Below, piece by piece: positions 18,555 to 29,024 of a stretch of DNA of 64,000 bases. Below the pieces are notes generated by a model. The model ran no database searches. It saw only the letters and a list, made by a program, of their open reading frames with translations, and had not been told where the DNA came from. Each line of letters starts with the position of its first letter. Position 1 is the first letter of the stretch. Source of the stretch: Sphaerisporangium corydalis (GTDB lineage Bacteria; Actinomycetota; Actinomycetes; Streptosporangiales; Streptosporangiaceae); contig NZ_JANZYP010000046.1 of NCBI RefSeq assembly GCF_025506355.1, positions 19,254-83,253 on the forward strand. The letters are read 5' to 3'. The position numbers and the translations under genes are program-made.

Positions 18555-18671
18555 ATGCTGACGACTGACCCGCTGACCGGGGGCGCCGCGGTGCGCCCTG
18601 GGGATTCGTCGCCCGTGCAGAACCACCTCTTCGCGCACACTCCCTTCGCCGTCGTCTACGACTGTTCCTGA
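18555..18671 (+). CDS. 38-residue leader ORF upstream of cysO-cysM
   Basis: An ORF of 38 codons runs from the ATG at 18555 to the TGA at 18671. The peptide begins MLTTDPLTGGAAV and ends NHLFAHTPFAVVYDCS. Its single cysteine is the penultimate residue. It has a good leaderless promoter and lies 83 bases before cysO. I infer a regulatory upstream ORF: short cysteine-containing uORFs that sense charged tRNA-Cys are known ahead of sulfur genes in mycobacteria. A small functional protein is the alternative, since the aromatic C-terminus looks like more than a random tail. No strong terminator hairpin was found between it and cysO. Confidence 0.6.
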   Translation: MLTTDPLTGGAAVRPGDSSPVQNHLFAHTPFAVVYDCS

Positions 18672-18735
18672 TCTTCAGGAATCCCCGTCCAAACAGCCGT
18701 GTTCGCACTCTTCGGGTGCCCGTGACGACCACTGA

Positions 18736-19983
<1,248 letters not shown>

Positions 19984-20003
19984 CCGCCCCCCTGCTTCGC
20001 CCT

Positions 20004-20114
20004 AGGGCTCGGCCTGGTCTGCGAACGCCTGGCCTCGCCGTGAGACCCCGGACCGAGCGCGTGCGCGCGGGCCCGGGAACGCGGACAGGGCCCGGCCTTG
20101 GGCGGCCGAGCCCT
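20004..20114. repeat. Long-range inverted repeat in the cysM / DUF3352 gap
   Basis: The arms AGGGCTCGGCC (20004-20014) and GGCCGAGCCCT (20104-20114) are perfect complements separated by 89 bases. The gap lies between the convergent cysM and DUF3352 genes. A smaller GGGCCCGG element lies between the arms. It is probably part of a bidirectional termination structure; no coding sequence is seen in the gap. Confidence 0.4.
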
Positions 20115-20191
20115 GCGATCCCGTCGTCCGGTGGGCCATGGGGCCCGGGGCGACGTGCCAGGCGCTCAGTGGATCAGCGCCCGAGGGGTGC

Positions 20192-22054
20192 TCAGTTGAA
20201 CAGCACCCGGAGGCTGAACGACGTGGTGTCGCCGGACTGCTTGCCGCTCAGGCCGACGGCGCGCAGCGTCTTGAGGTTGGCGCGCTCCTCGCCCTGAAGG
20301 CTTCCGAGGTAGTACTTCTCGATCTTGTCGAGGTCGACGTAGACCGCCGCGGTCGCGGAGTCCGCGTCCGGGATGGCGATCTTGAAGGTCTCGCTCTCGC
20401 CGAGCGTCCCCTCCTTGGCCAGCGAGCCGGCGTACCCCTGCGTGCTGGACAGGATCAGACGCCCGTCCGCCTGCGCCTTGGCGATCTGCGGTGCGGCGGT
20501 CCCCGAAGCGGCGAGGAATCCCTCGATCTTGGTGATGACCGCCTGGGCCTTGGCGGTGTCGGTGGTGAGCACGGCGCCGACGTTGGGCGTGGCCCCGTCG
20601 AGACCCTGCCCGTCCAGCGCGACCGTCAGGTTCTTGCCGAGCAGGGTGACCAGGTCGCCGGGAAGGGCGATCCCGCTCTGCGCGGCCTGGGCGGTGATGT
20701 CGGTGGCGCCCGCGCTCTCGGCCGCCTTCATGAGCTGCGGCCACTGCTTGGCGAAGGTCTCGCCGAGCCCGGAGACCGACAGCGCCGCCGCGGTCGTGGC
20801 CGGGAGCTGGGACAGCCGGATCGCCTCGGGGTCGGCCGCGGTCTTCATGTCGCTGCCCCGGGAGATGCCGGTGAGCTCCACGTAGCCGCTGTCGAACCGC
20901 AGGGCGCCCGCGAAGCGCGCGTCCTTGACCAGTGCCAGGGCGCCGGCCTCCGTGGCCGCGGGGGTCCCGGAGATCTTGGCGAGCTTGGCGGCGTCGCCCC
21001 AGAAGGACAGCACGCCGGGCTCACCGAGGGCCTGCAGGTCGCCCGAGAACGTGGGGTCGCCCGACAGCGGCGCCGCCTTGGCGTAGCCGTCGGCCGCCGC
21101 CTGGGTGGCGGCGAGGATCGCGTAGTCGTCGCGGAACGCCAGGCCGCTCATCGCGTCGCCCATGTTCAGCTTCTTCAGCCCGGCGCGGGCGCCGGTCTCG
21201 TCGGTGACCTGGAGGGCCACCACGATGTCGGGCGAGGAGCCCTCCTTGGGCGCGAGGACGCCGACGCCGAGGCGCGAGCCGAGCCAGGGCTCGATGTCGC
21301 GGGCGTAGTCGACCTTGGCCAGGTCCTTGCTGTCCTTGCTGATCAGGTCGAACAGCGCCTTGCGCGGGTCGTCGCCGGTGAAGCTGGATCGCGTGGCGGA
21401 GAACTTCCTGGCCAGGTTGAACAGCGCCACCTTCTGGTTGGCCGCCGGGTCGAGGTCGACCCGCACGTAGGCCAGGCTCCCGGCGGGGAGCACGTCCTCA
21501 GGCTGCGTGCCGCCCCCGCTGAGCAGGGAGACCGCGAACACGCCACCGCCGGTGACGACGGCCACCACGACGGCGGCGATGATCGCCACCAGCCATCCGC
21601 GCCCCCGCTTGCGGGGGGGCGATAAGGGGGTGCCCAGCTCCCCCTGCTGCCAGGCCGGCTGCCCGCCGGACTGGTCCCAATGAGTCTGGGCGCCACCCTG
21701 GTCCCAGTGGGTCTGCGCGCCACCCTGGTCCCAGTGGGTCTGGCCGCCGGACTGGTCCCAGTGGGCCTGGGCCCCGCCCTGGTTCCATTGGGGCTGACCG
21801 CCCTGGGGCGGGGCGGCGTGCTGCGGGCCTCCGTGCTGCGGGCCTCCGTGCTGCGGGGCCGCGTGCTGCGGGGCCGCGTGCTGCGGGCCACCTTGCTGCG
21901 GCGCGGCGTGCTGCGGGCCTCCGTGCTGCGGCGCGCCGTGCTGCTGCGGGTACTGCTGGGCGTACGGGCCCGGGGCGTCTTCGGGTCGCCGATAGGACAC
22001 GGTCCTGTCGGGGTCCTGGCCGAAAGGATAGGGGGGACGCGGTTGGTCTGGCAT
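20192..22054 (-). CDS. DUF3352 membrane-anchored protein with low-complexity N-terminus
   Basis: The protein has about 620 residues from the ATG at 22054. The first 150 are cytoplasmic low-complexity repeats: runs of PQHGG/PQHAAP units, then repeats of the type HWDQGGAQT. One membrane helix follows (WLVAIIAAVVVAVVTGGG), then a large extracytoplasmic DUF3352 domain beginning DVLPAGSLAYVRVDLDPAA. DUF3352 proteins are common in actinobacteria and cyanobacteria; their function is unknown. The repeats are also visible in the DNA (about 21680-21960), where they could change copy number by slippage. The start follows a weak AGAGTGG ribosome site. Confidence 0.85.
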   Translation of the reverse strand: MPDQPRPPYPFGQDPDRTVSYRRPEDAPGPYAQQYPQQHGAPQHGGPQHAAPQQGGPQHAAPQHAAPQHGGPQHGGPQHAAPPQGGQPQWNQGGAQAHWDQSGGQTHWDQGGAQTHWDQGGAQTHWDQSGGQPAWQQGELGTPLSPPRKRGRGWLVAIIAAVVVAVVTGGGVFAVSLLSGGGTQPEDVLPAGSLAYVRVDLDPAANQKVALFNLARKFSATRSSFTGDDPRKALFDLISKDSKDLAKVDYARDIEPWLGSRLGVGVLAPKEGSSPDIVVALQVTDETGARAGLKKLNMGDAMSGLAFRDDYAILAATQAAADGYAKAAPLSGDPTFSGDLQALGEPGVLSFWGDAAKLAKISGTPAATEAGALALVKDARFAGALRFDSGYVELTGISRGSDMKTAADPEAIRLSQLPATTAAALSVSGLGETFAKQWPQLMKAAESAGATDITAQAAQSGIALPGDLVTLLGKNLTVALDGQGLDGATPNVGAVLTTDTAKAQAVITKIEGFLAASGTAAPQIAKAQADGRLILSSTQGYAGSLAKEGTLGESETFKIAIPDADSATAAVYVDLDKIEKYYLGSLQGEERANLKTLRAVGLSGKQSGDTTSFSLRVLFN

Positions 22055-22200
22055 GGTCCACTCTCGCTGCGGTGAGGAAGGGGTTCGTCTGAAAGGTAGA
22101 TCCTCGTGGTAGCGAGACACTTGCAGGGCACTTTCCACCGATTAGGCTGACGACCCAGAACAACATTCGGTCGACCGGCGAAGCGGGGCGAAGGGTACAG

Positions 22201-22992
22201 ATGACGAAATTCGACGAGGCGACGCAGGCGATCAGGGTCGACGAGACCACCTATGACGTGTGCCTCGACCCCGGCTACTCCATCGGCGGCCCGCTCAACG
22301 GCGGCTACCTCATGGCCGCGATACTGCGCGCCGTCGTCGACGCCTCGCCCTACGTTCACCCCGTCTCCACCGCCGCCCAGTTCCTCCGCGCGCCGAGGCC
22401 CGGCCCCGCCCGCGTCCGGCTGGAGCCGCTCAAGACCGGCAGGACCGCCACCATGACCCGGGCGACCCTCGTCCAGGACGACGCCGCCTACATCGAGGCC
22501 CTCGTGACCACCGCCACCCTCGGCGGCGCCGCGAGCGAGTGGGCCGGCGCGCCCGCGGTGGCCATGCCCCCGGTCGAGGAGTGCGTCGCGCTGCCGGACC
22601 CCAAGCCCATGTCGAACATGACCCTCAACGCCCAGATGCGCCTGCTCTTCGACCCCCCGACCATCGGCTGGCTGACCGGCGAGCCCTCCGGCCGGCCGGA
22701 GTCGCGGGCCTACTTCCGCATGGCCGAGCCCCAGGACCCCGACCCGTTCGTCCTGGCCCTGGCCGTCGACGCCCTGCCGCCGGTCGTCTTCTCCGCCGGC
22801 CGGCGCGGGTGGGCGCCGACGGTCGAGCTGACCTGGCACCTCCGGGCGCTCCCGGCCCCCGGCTGGCTGATCCTCGCCGGCCAGGGACGGCTGATCAGGG
22901 ACGGCTGGTTCGACGAGGACGTCGAGGTGTGGGACTCCGAGGGGAACCTGGTCGCCCAGTCGCGCCAGCTCGCCCGCCTCGGCCGCTCCTGA
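22201..22992 (+). CDS. Acyl-CoA thioesterase family protein (double hotdog)
   Basis: The 263-residue protein fits the two-hotdog thioesterase-like family. The first repeat contains SIGGPLNGGYLMAAILRAV, the characteristic Gly-rich turn plus helix, and HPVSTAAQFLRAPRPGPARV. The second contains VELTWHLRALPAPGWLI and the closing strand DEDVEVWDSEGNLVAQSRQL. It probably hydrolyses acyl-CoA esters; chain preference is unknown. A GAAGGG ribosome site precedes the ATG at 22201. The gene stands between the DUF3352 gene (divergent) and murI. Confidence 0.85.
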   Translation: MTKFDEATQAIRVDETTYDVCLDPGYSIGGPLNGGYLMAAILRAVVDASPYVHPVSTAAQFLRAPRPGPARVRLEPLKTGRTATMTRATLVQDDAAYIEALVTTATLGGAASEWAGAPAVAMPPVEECVALPDPKPMSNMTLNAQMRLLFDPPTIGWLTGEPSGRPESRAYFRMAEPQDPDPFVLALAVDALPPVVFSAGRRGWAPTVELTWHLRALPAPGWLILAGQGRLIRDGWFDEDVEVWDSEGNLVAQSRQLARLGRS

Positions 22993-23084
22993 GCCGGTAC
23001 GGCGCGTCCCGGCCCGGAGGGATTACTCCGATGTGAGGATTCTTACCGCGAGCGATTGTGCGCGGTCCCCTAACCTTGTGAATC

Positions 23085-23987
23085 ATGTCGGACATCGGGA
23101 GCGTCGCCCACGCGCCATGGGTCAGCGTCATCGAGACCTCGGACGAGCACCACGACCGGGAGGATCCCGCGATCGGGATCTTCGACAGCGGCGTGGGAGG
23201 CCTCACCGTCGCGCGGGCGATCATCGACCAGCTCCCGAACGAGCCGATCCTGTACGTCGCCGACACCGCGCGCCAGCCGTACGGGCCCAAACGCATCGCC
23301 GAGGTGCGCGCGTACGCGCTCGAAGTGATGGACCACCTCGTCGAGCACGACGTGAAGATGCTCGTGATCGCCTGCAACAGCGCCAGCGCCGCCGTGCTGA
23401 GGGACGCCAGGGAGCGGTACGAGGTCCCGGTGGTCGAGGTCATCCAGCCGGCGACGCGCAGGGCCGTGCGGGCCACCAGGAACGGCCGGGTGGGCGTCAT
23501 CGCGACCCGGGCCACCATCGGCTCCATGGCCTACCAGGACGCCTTCGCGGCGGCGCCCGACGTGCGCCTCACGGGTGTGGCCGCCCCCCGGCTGGTGGAG
23601 TTCGTCGAGCGCGGCGAGACCATGAGCGACGAGGTCATCCAGGTCGCCCGCGAGTACCTCCAGCCGGTGGTCGACGACGGCTGCGACACCCTGATCCTCG
23701 GCTGCACCCACTACCCGCTGCTCGCCGGGGCGATCTCGTACGTCATGGGGAACGACGTCACGCTGGTCTCCAGCGCGGACGAGACCGCCAAGGACGTCTT
23801 CCGCGTGCTGCACGACCGCGGGCTGGCGGGCCAGGGCTCACGGCCCCGCCACCGGTTCCGCGCGACCGGTGACGGCGACCTGTTCGCCCACCTGGGCCGC
23901 CGGTTCCTCGGGCCCGAGATCGGCACCGTCGAGCGAGCGCTGGTCGGAGATGTTTCGGGCGAAGAGGCGTTGACCGCGCCCAGTTAG
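23085..23987 (+). CDS. murI: Glutamate racemase
   Basis: The enzyme interconverts L- and D-glutamate for peptidoglycan. Both catalytic cysteines are visible, in [12 protein letters not shown] and [11 protein letters not shown], and the N-terminal [15 protein letters not shown] motif contains the active-site aspartate and serine. At 300 residues it is longer than the usual 260-280 because of a 27-residue N-terminal extension. TAACCT lies eight bases before the ATG at 23085, which fits a leaderless promoter and supports the long start; an initiation nearer the GIFDSG motif cannot be excluded. It heads a cluster with MBL, rph and rdgB, the usual actinobacterial order. Confidence 0.93.
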   Translation: MSDIGSVAHAPWVSVIETSDEHHDREDPAIGIFDSGVGGLTVARAIIDQLPNEPILYVADTARQPYGPKRIAEVRAYALEVMDHLVEHDVKMLVIACNSASAAVLRDARERYEVPVVEVIQPATRRAVRATRNGRVGVIATRATIGSMAYQDAFAAAPDVRLTGVAAPRLVEFVERGETMSDEVIQVAREYLQPVVDDGCDTLILGCTHYPLLAGAISYVMGNDVTLVSSADETAKDVFRVLHDRGLAGQGSRPRHRFRATGDGDLFAHLGRRFLGPEIGTVERALVGDVSGEEALTAPS

Positions 23988-23996
23988 GAGGCAGCC

Positions 23997-24749
23997 GTGA
24001 AGTTGACGATCGTCGGGTGCTCGGGGAGTTTTCCCGGTCCGGAGAGCCCCGCGTCGTGTTACCTGCTGGAGGCCGAGGGCTTCCGGTTGCTCCTCGACTT
24101 CGGCAACGGCTCCCTTGGGGTCCTGCAACGGCATATCGGGCTGTACGAGGTGGACGCCATCTGCCTGTCCCACCTGCACGCCGACCACTGCCTCGACCTG
24201 TGCGCCTACCACGTGGTGCGCACCTACTCGCCCGCCCGCCCGCTGCCCCGCGTGCCCGTCTACGCCCCCGCCGACGCCCCGCGCCGGCTCGCCGCCGCGT
24301 ACGGCATGGCCGAGGAGCCCGGCCTGGAGACCGCCTTCGACTTCACGCGCCTGCTGCCCGGCACGTTCTCGGTGGGCCCTTTCGAGGTGACGGCCGCGCT
24401 GATGAACCACCCCGTGGAGACGTACGGCTTCCGCGTCTCCCACGGCGGCCACTCGGTGGCGTACTCCGCCGACACCGGTGAGTCGACCGAGCTGGTGAAG
24501 CTCGCCGAGGGCGCGGACATCCTGCTGTGCGAGGCGTCCTTTCTCGACCGGCCGGGCATCCCGGCCGACCTCCACCTGACCGGCAGGCAGGCCGCCGAGC
24601 ACGCCGCGCGCGCGGGCGTCGGCACGCTCGTGCTCACCCATCTGGTGCCCTGGTACGACCAGTCCGAAATCTTCGGCGACGCCTGCCGGGGAGGCTTCGA
24701 CGGCCGTGTTGAACTCGCTCGGAGCGGGGCCGTGTATGACCTAAGGTGA
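23997..24749 (+). CDS. MBL-fold metal-dependent hydrolase (RNase Z-like family)
   Basis: The 250-residue protein has a metallo-beta-lactamase fold with the motif [11 protein letters not shown]. Other metal-site motifs are [18 protein letters not shown] (bridging aspartate) and LTHLVPWYD. The N-terminal [20 protein letters not shown] is typical of the RNase Z/ElaC-related subgroup found next to murI in actinobacteria. Whether it processes RNA or a small molecule is not known to me. The GTG at 23997 is nine bases after the murI stop with TAGGAGG upstream, so the two are co-transcribed. Confidence 0.88.
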   Translation: MKLTIVGCSGSFPGPESPASCYLLEAEGFRLLLDFGNGSLGVLQRHIGLYEVDAICLSHLHADHCLDLCAYHVVRTYSPARPLPRVPVYAPADAPRRLAAAYGMAEEPGLETAFDFTRLLPGTFSVGPFEVTAALMNHPVETYGFRVSHGGHSVAYSADTGESTELVKLAEGADILLCEASFLDRPGIPADLHLTGRQAAEHAARAGVGTLVLTHLVPWYDQSEIFGDACRGGFDGRVELARSGAVYDLR

Positions 24750-24754
24750 GGCTC

Positions 24755-25471
24755 ATGGCACGCGACGATGGACGCAGTCCCGACCAGCTTCGGCCGGTGA
24801 CGATCACCCGGAACTGGCTCGCCCACGCCGAGGGCTCGGTCCTCGTGGAGTTCGGCGGCACCAAGGTGCTGTGCGCCGCCTCCGTCCAGGACAGCGTGCC
24901 CCGGTGGCGCCGGGGCAGCGGCCTCGGCTGGATCACCGCCGAGTACGCCATGCTGCCGCGCGCCACCAACACGCGCAGCGACCGCGAGTCGGTGCGCGGC
25001 AAGATCGGCGGGCGCACGCACGAGATCTCCCGGCTGATCGGGCGGTCGCTGCGGGCGTGCGTCGACTACAAGGTCCTCGGCGAGAACTCCATCGTGCTCG
25101 ACTGCGACGTGCTCCAGGCCGACGGCGGCACCCGCACGGCCGCGATCACCGGGGCGTACGTCGCGCTGGCCGACGCCATCGCCTGGATGCGCAAGCGCAA
25201 GATGTGCAACGGCGACCCGCTGGTCGACTCGGTGGCCGCCGTCTCGGTCGGCATCGTGGGCTCGACCCCCCTGCTCGACCTCTGCTACACCGAGGACGTC
25301 GCCGCCGAGACCGACATGAACGTCGTGATGACCGGCTCGGGGGAGTTCGTCGAGGTCCAGGGCACCGCCGAGGGCGTGCCGTTCGACCGTTCGACCCTGG
25401 ACGCCCTGCTCGACCTCGCCGGCGCGGGCTGCGCCGAGCTGACCCTGCGCCAGCGGGAGGCCCTGTCGTGA
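24755..25471 (+). CDS. rph: Ribonuclease PH
   Basis: The 238-residue phosphorolytic exoribonuclease trims tRNA 3' ends. Family signatures are [34 protein letters not shown] (active-site region), the Arg cluster [14 protein letters not shown] and [20 protein letters not shown]. The C-terminal [19 protein letters not shown] completes the RNase PH core. The start was set at the ATG at 24755 with AAGGTGAG upstream; the in-frame GTG at 24746 lies inside the ribosome site. Its stop overlaps the rdgB start (GTGA). Confidence 0.95.
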   Translation: MARDDGRSPDQLRPVTITRNWLAHAEGSVLVEFGGTKVLCAASVQDSVPRWRRGSGLGWITAEYAMLPRATNTRSDRESVRGKIGGRTHEISRLIGRSLRACVDYKVLGENSIVLDCDVLQADGGTRTAAITGAYVALADAIAWMRKRKMCNGDPLVDSVAAVSVGIVGSTPLLDLCYTEDVAAETDMNVVMTGSGEFVEVQGTAEGVPFDRSTLDALLDLAGAGCAELTLRQREALS

Positions 25472-26085
25472 CCGCGTCGTGGCGGGTGGTGCTGGCGACC
25501 CGCAACCAGGGCAAGATCGTCGAGCTGCGGCGGATCCTGGCGGAGGCCGACCAGAAGACCGAGATCGTCGGGCTCGACGCGTTCCCCGAGATCGGCGACG
25601 TCGCGGAGACCGGCCTGACCTTCGCCGAGAACGCCCTGCTCAAGGCGCACGCCGTCGCCTCGGCGAGCGGCCTGCCCGCCATCGCCGACGACTCCGGGCT
25701 CTGCGTGGACGCGCTGAGCGGCATGCCCGGCATCTTCTCCGCCCGCTGGTCGGGCTCCCACGGCGACGACGCCGCGAACCTGCGGTTGCTGCTCGCCCAG
25801 ATCTCCGACGTCCCCGAAGGCCACCGCGGCGCCCATTTCGCCTGCGCGGCGGCGCTCGCGCTGCCGTCGGGCGAGGAGCGCGTCGTCGAGGGCACGCTCG
25901 CCGGCTCGGTGATCCACGTCCCGCGCGGGACCGGCGGGTTCGGGTACGACCCGGTGTTCGTGCCCGAGGGCGAGACCCGCACGACCGCCGAGATGACCCC
26001 TGCGGAGAAGGACGCCATCAGCCACCGCGGCCGTGCCTTCCGCGCCCTGGTCCCCGTGATCGCCGAGACCCTGGGCGCCCTCTGA
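25468..26085 (+). CDS. rdgB: XTP/dITP diphosphatase (RdgB/HAM1)
   Basis: The 205-residue enzyme removes non-canonical purine triphosphates (ITP, XTP) by hydrolysis to monophosphates. It shows the family's [17 protein letters not shown]-terminus, the Asp-rich [12 protein letters not shown] site, [14 protein letters not shown] and the C-terminal [15 protein letters not shown] and [11 protein letters not shown] motifs. The GTG overlaps the rph stop by four bases, so the pair is coupled. A three-copy 23-bp tandem repeat starts two bases after its stop codon. Confidence 0.95.
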   Translation: MTASWRVVLATRNQGKIVELRRILAEADQKTEIVGLDAFPEIGDVAETGLTFAENALLKAHAVASASGLPAIADDSGLCVDALSGMPGIFSARWSGSHGDDAANLRLLLAQISDVPEGHRGAHFACAAALALPSGEERVVEGTLAGSVIHVPRGTGGFGYDPVFVPEGETRTTAEMTPAEKDAISHRGRAFRALVPVIAETLGAL

Positions 26086-26087
26086 GG

Positions 26088-26156
26088 GCTTCGCCGGGCC
26101 TTGCCTGGTCGCTTCGCCGGGTCTCTACTGGTCGCTTCGCTGGGCTTCGCCTGGTC
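26088..26156. repeat. 3 x 23-bp imperfect tandem repeat after rdgB
   Basis: Three adjacent 23-base units begin at 26088, 26111 and 26134. Each starts GCTTCGCYGGG and ends CTGGTC, with a few substitutions in the middle. They lie immediately after the rdgB stop codon and before the promoter of the molybdoenzyme gene. Unit divergence means this is not a very recent expansion. Confidence 0.8.
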
Positions 26157-26175
26157 GCGGGAGGGTTCCACCGTA

Positions 26176-26216
26176 ACCAGGGTGTAAGAACCCTGGTGGT
26201 GTTATGGGCGTAGCGT
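26176..26216 (+). promoter_or_regulatory. Operator-like palindrome and leaderless -10 of the molybdoenzyme gene
   Basis: A perfect inverted repeat, ACCAGGG-TGTAAGAA-CCCTGGT, spans 26176-26197. TAGCGT at 26211-26216 ends seven bases before the GTG at 26224, giving a leaderless start. The right arm of the palindrome falls where the -35 region should be, so a bound regulator would control initiation. Confidence 0.5.
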
Positions 26217-26223
26217 TCGTTTC

Positions 26224-27939
26224 GTGAACAAGAACCAACCCCGCCCCCACGGTCCCGCGTGGGCGGCGGCCCTCATAGGCGTGGTCGCGGGTGCGGTGGC
26301 CCTCGGCGTCGGCCAGCTCGCGGCGGGCGTGATCAATCCCAAGGCGTCCCCGGTCATCGTCGTCGGCGACGCCGCCGTCGACCGCACTCCGGCGGCGGTG
26401 AAGGACTGGGCGATCCGGTCCTTCGGCTCGAACGACAAACTGGTGCTGATCAGCGGCATCGTCGTGGTGCTCGCCCTCATCGCCGCCGGTCTCGGGCTGC
26501 TGGCCCGCAGGCGGGTGGGGTACGGCACGACCGGCCTGATGATCTTCGGCGTGGTCGGCGTCGCGGCCGCGATCAGCCGCCCCGACTCGGGCCCGTTCGA
26601 CATCCTTCCTTCGGTGATCGGCGCGGGCGCGGGCGCCTGGGCGCTCACCATCCTGGCCCGCCGGACCTGGCCGGTCGTGGAACCCGGCTACGAGGACCTC
26701 CGCCCCTACCGCTCCGAGGAATCCACCTCCACTTCCCCGGAACCCGCCCCCACCTCCCCGGAACCCCCCTCGCCGGAGCCCGGCTCCTCCGAAGATCCGG
26801 CGCCGGCGGGCGTGCCCGGGACGGGGCGGGCGGAGCTGCCGCCGGTCATGCGGGCGGGCGGCCGGCTCTACGAGTTCGACCGGCGCGGCCTGCTGACCGG
26901 TGTCGTCGTCGGCGCGGTCGCCGCCGGGGCCACCGAGCTGGCCGGGCGGGCCCTGGCCGGGCGGCTGGACGTCGACACCGAACGCGCGGGCATCGCGCTG
27001 CCCAAGCCCGCGACGCCGGCCAAGCCCCTGCCCGCCGGGGTCGACCTGCACATCAAGGAACTCTCCCCCTTCAGCACCCCGAACCGGGACTTCTACCGCG
27101 TCGACACCGCGCTGGTCATCCCTCAGGTGGACCCCAAGACCTGGACCCTGAAAATCCACGGCATGGTCGACAAGCCCGTCGAGCTGACCTTCGCCGACCT
27201 GCTCAAGCGGCCGCTCATGGAGGCCGACGTGACGCTGACCTGCGTGTCCAATGACGTCGGCGGCCCGTATGTCGGCAACGCCCGGTGGCTCGGCGCCCGC
27301 CTGGCCGACGTGCTGCGCCAGGCCGGCCTGCGGTCGGGGGCCGACATGCTGCTGTCCACCTCCTCCGACGGCTTCACCGCGGGCACCCCGATCGACATCG
27401 TGATGGACGGGCGTGACGCGATGCTCGCCATCGCGATGAACGGCGAGGTCCTTCCCCAGGCCCACGGCTTCCCGGTGCGCCAGGTCGTGCCCGGCCTGTA
27501 CGGCTACGTGTCGGCGACCAAGTGGATCACCGACATCAAGGTCACCCGCTACGACCAGGACGAGGCGTACTGGACACCGCGCGGATGGGCGCCCAAGGGC
27601 CCGATCAAGACCGGGTCCCGCATCGACGTGCCCGTGGGCGGCTCCACGATCCCCGCGGGCCGGACGGCCATCGCGGGCGTCGCGTGGGCGCAGCATCGCG
27701 GCGTGGCCGGCGTGGAGGTGCAGGTCGACAAGGGTCCCTGGCAGCCGGCGCGGCTGGCCGAGGTGCCCGGCCCCGACACCTGGCGCCAGTGGACCATCGA
27801 CTGGCAGGCCACCCCCGGCAAGCACACCGTCGCGGTCCGGGCCACCGACGCGGCCGGCCACACCCAGACCGAGGAGTACGCGCCGCCCGCCCCCGACGGG
27901 GCCACCGGCTGGCACTCCATCCTCGTCGTCGTCAAGTGA
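26224..27939 (+). CDS. Membrane-anchored molybdopterin oxidoreductase (sulfite oxidase fold)
   Basis: The 571-residue protein has an N-terminal membrane module of about four helices (ALIGVVAGAVALGVGQLAAG, LISGIVVVLALIAAGLGLLA and others) and a Pro/Ser/Glu-rich linker at about 160-195. Another hydrophobic segment follows, then a sulfite-oxidase-type domain with the molybdenum cysteine in VTLTCVSNDVGGPYVGNARW. The region GFPVRQVVPGLYGYVSATKW and the C-terminal Mo-co dimerisation domain (IAGVAWAQHRGVAGVEVQV) complete the fold. The domain faces outside. The substrate is unknown: related proteins may oxidise sulfite or reduce sulfoxides. It has its own leaderless promoter with a palindromic operator. 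Confidence 0.88.
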   Translation: MNKNQPRPHGPAWAAALIGVVAGAVALGVGQLAAGVINPKASPVIVVGDAAVDRTPAAVKDWAIRSFGSNDKLVLISGIVVVLALIAAGLGLLARRRVGYGTTGLMIFGVVGVAAAISRPDSGPFDILPSVIGAGAGAWALTILARRTWPVVEPGYEDLRPYRSEESTSTSPEPAPTSPEPPSPEPGSSEDPAPAGVPGTGRAELPPVMRAGGRLYEFDRRGLLTGVVVGAVAAGATELAGRALAGRLDVDTERAGIALPKPATPAKPLPAGVDLHIKELSPFSTPNRDFYRVDTALVIPQVDPKTWTLKIHGMVDKPVELTFADLLKRPLMEADVTLTCVSNDVGGPYVGNARWLGARLADVLRQAGLRSGADMLLSTSSDGFTAGTPIDIVMDGRDAMLAIAMNGEVLPQAHGFPVRQVVPGLYGYVSATKWITDIKVTRYDQDEAYWTPRGWAPKGPIKTGSRIDVPVGGSTIPAGRTAIAGVAWAQHRGVAGVEVQVDKGPWQPARLAEVPGPDTWRQWTIDWQATPGKHTVAVRATDAAGHTQTEEYAPPAPDGATGWHSILVVVK

Positions 27940-28055
27940 AGCCCGTGCGGGCCCGGGGTGTGGTCCCAGGTGAATCCTGGAATCGGCCGCCGCCCGTTCG
28001 CCGCGCCCCTACGATCGGCCTCTGACCGGGTCTGTTCGGTAGTGGGGGGAACGCA

Positions 28056-29024
28056 TTGTCCGGAACCAGTCACGGTGATCCGTCACGGCCGGGGGCGCTC
28101 TGGCGGTTCGGCGGGGTGGGCTACAACCCCGTCGTCACCTCCGACGGCGTCCGCTGGCGCGACTACGAGCTCGCGGCGGAGTCGCCGGGCCCGGCTCGCG
28201 CACGCGGCGGCCCGTCGCCCAAGGGGTACGCCGCCCCGGACCCGCAGCGGGACGCCCTGCTGGCCCGGCGGCTCGAAGGACTGCTGCCCCGCTGGCCCGA
28301 GCGCCTCCAGCCCCACCGCCCCGACGCGCCACCGTCCCCCCACTCCGGCGGGTTCCCGCCGCAGTGGAGCGGGCGGGAGGTGGCCGCGTGGGCCCGTCCG
28401 GACGACGACTGGTTCGACGATCCCCGCCGGCCCGTCCGGCTGGACGCCTCGCGGTCGTACGGCACCCCCGGCGGGCTCGCGTGGCCCGATCCCCAGGTCC
28501 AGGAGGACCTGTGCCAGGCCGTGCCCGGCGGGGTCCGCTTCCCCGACCCGCGCGGCGCCTGGATCCGCCTGGTCAACGGTGAGGGCCCCTCCGAGGACCC
28601 CTTCCGGGCGACCAACTCCCTCGACTGCGCGCTCGCGGTCGTGTCGACCTGGCACGGCGAGCCGGCCGTGGCCGCCCCGCGGCAGCCCGAGTACAACCGG
28701 GTGGGCATGCCGTCGCTGAGCGGCGAGACCGGCGGGGTGGCCAGGGCCGAGCGCTGGCTGGGCCACCGCTTCGAGTACGCCGGGCAGGGGCGCCGGGTGT
28801 ACGCGGCGGTCGCCCGGCGGCTGGAGGCGGGCGGGCACGGCTCCGCCGCCGTGCTGATCACCCGCTGGCCCTCCGGGGGCAGCCACGCGTGGAACGCGGT
28901 GAACGCGGGAGGCGAGGTGGTGTGGGTCGACGCCCAGCGCGGGCACACCTCCGTGGACCCGCCCGCCGGGCCGGTCACCGGCGTCTTCTGCGTCGTCCTC
29001 GACCGGCGGGGGCGGCGCCTGTGA
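28056..29024 (+). CDS. Toxin glutamine deamidase (Tox-PL) domain protein
   Basis: The 322-residue protein ends in a papain-like deamidase domain. The putative triad is Cys in ATNSLDCALAVVSTW, His in SGGSHAWNAVNAG and Asp in EVVWVDAQRG; the preceding SLDC segment and the AVAAPRQP after it match toxin_glutamine deamidase modules found in polymorphic toxins. The N-terminal 180 residues are Pro/Arg-rich with no domain I recognise, and no signal peptide is visible, so export would need another system. The TTG at 28056 follows GGGGGGAA. The next gene overlaps by four bases and is a candidate immunity protein. Confidence 0.75.
   Translation: MSGTSHGDPSRPGALWRFGGVGYNPVVTSDGVRWRDYELAAESPGPARARGGPSPKGYAAPDPQRDALLARRLEGLLPRWPERLQPHRPDAPPSPHSGGFPPQWSGREVAAWARPDDDWFDDPRRPVRLDASRSYGTPGGLAWPDPQVQEDLCQAVPGGVRFPDPRGAWIRLVNGEGPSEDPFRATNSLDCALAVVSTWHGEPAVAAPRQPEYNRVGMPSLSGETGGVARAERWLGHRFEYAGQGRRVYAAVARRLEAGGHGSAAVLITRWPSGGSHAWNAVNAGGEVVWVDAQRGHTSVDPPAGPVTGVFCVVLDRRGRRL

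Noticed and set aside
21680..22075. Plus-strand ORF through the DUF3352 repeats
   Set aside because: It is the reverse reading of a repetitive coding segment; composition is Leu/Arg/Val-rich without motifs, and it has no ribosome site.
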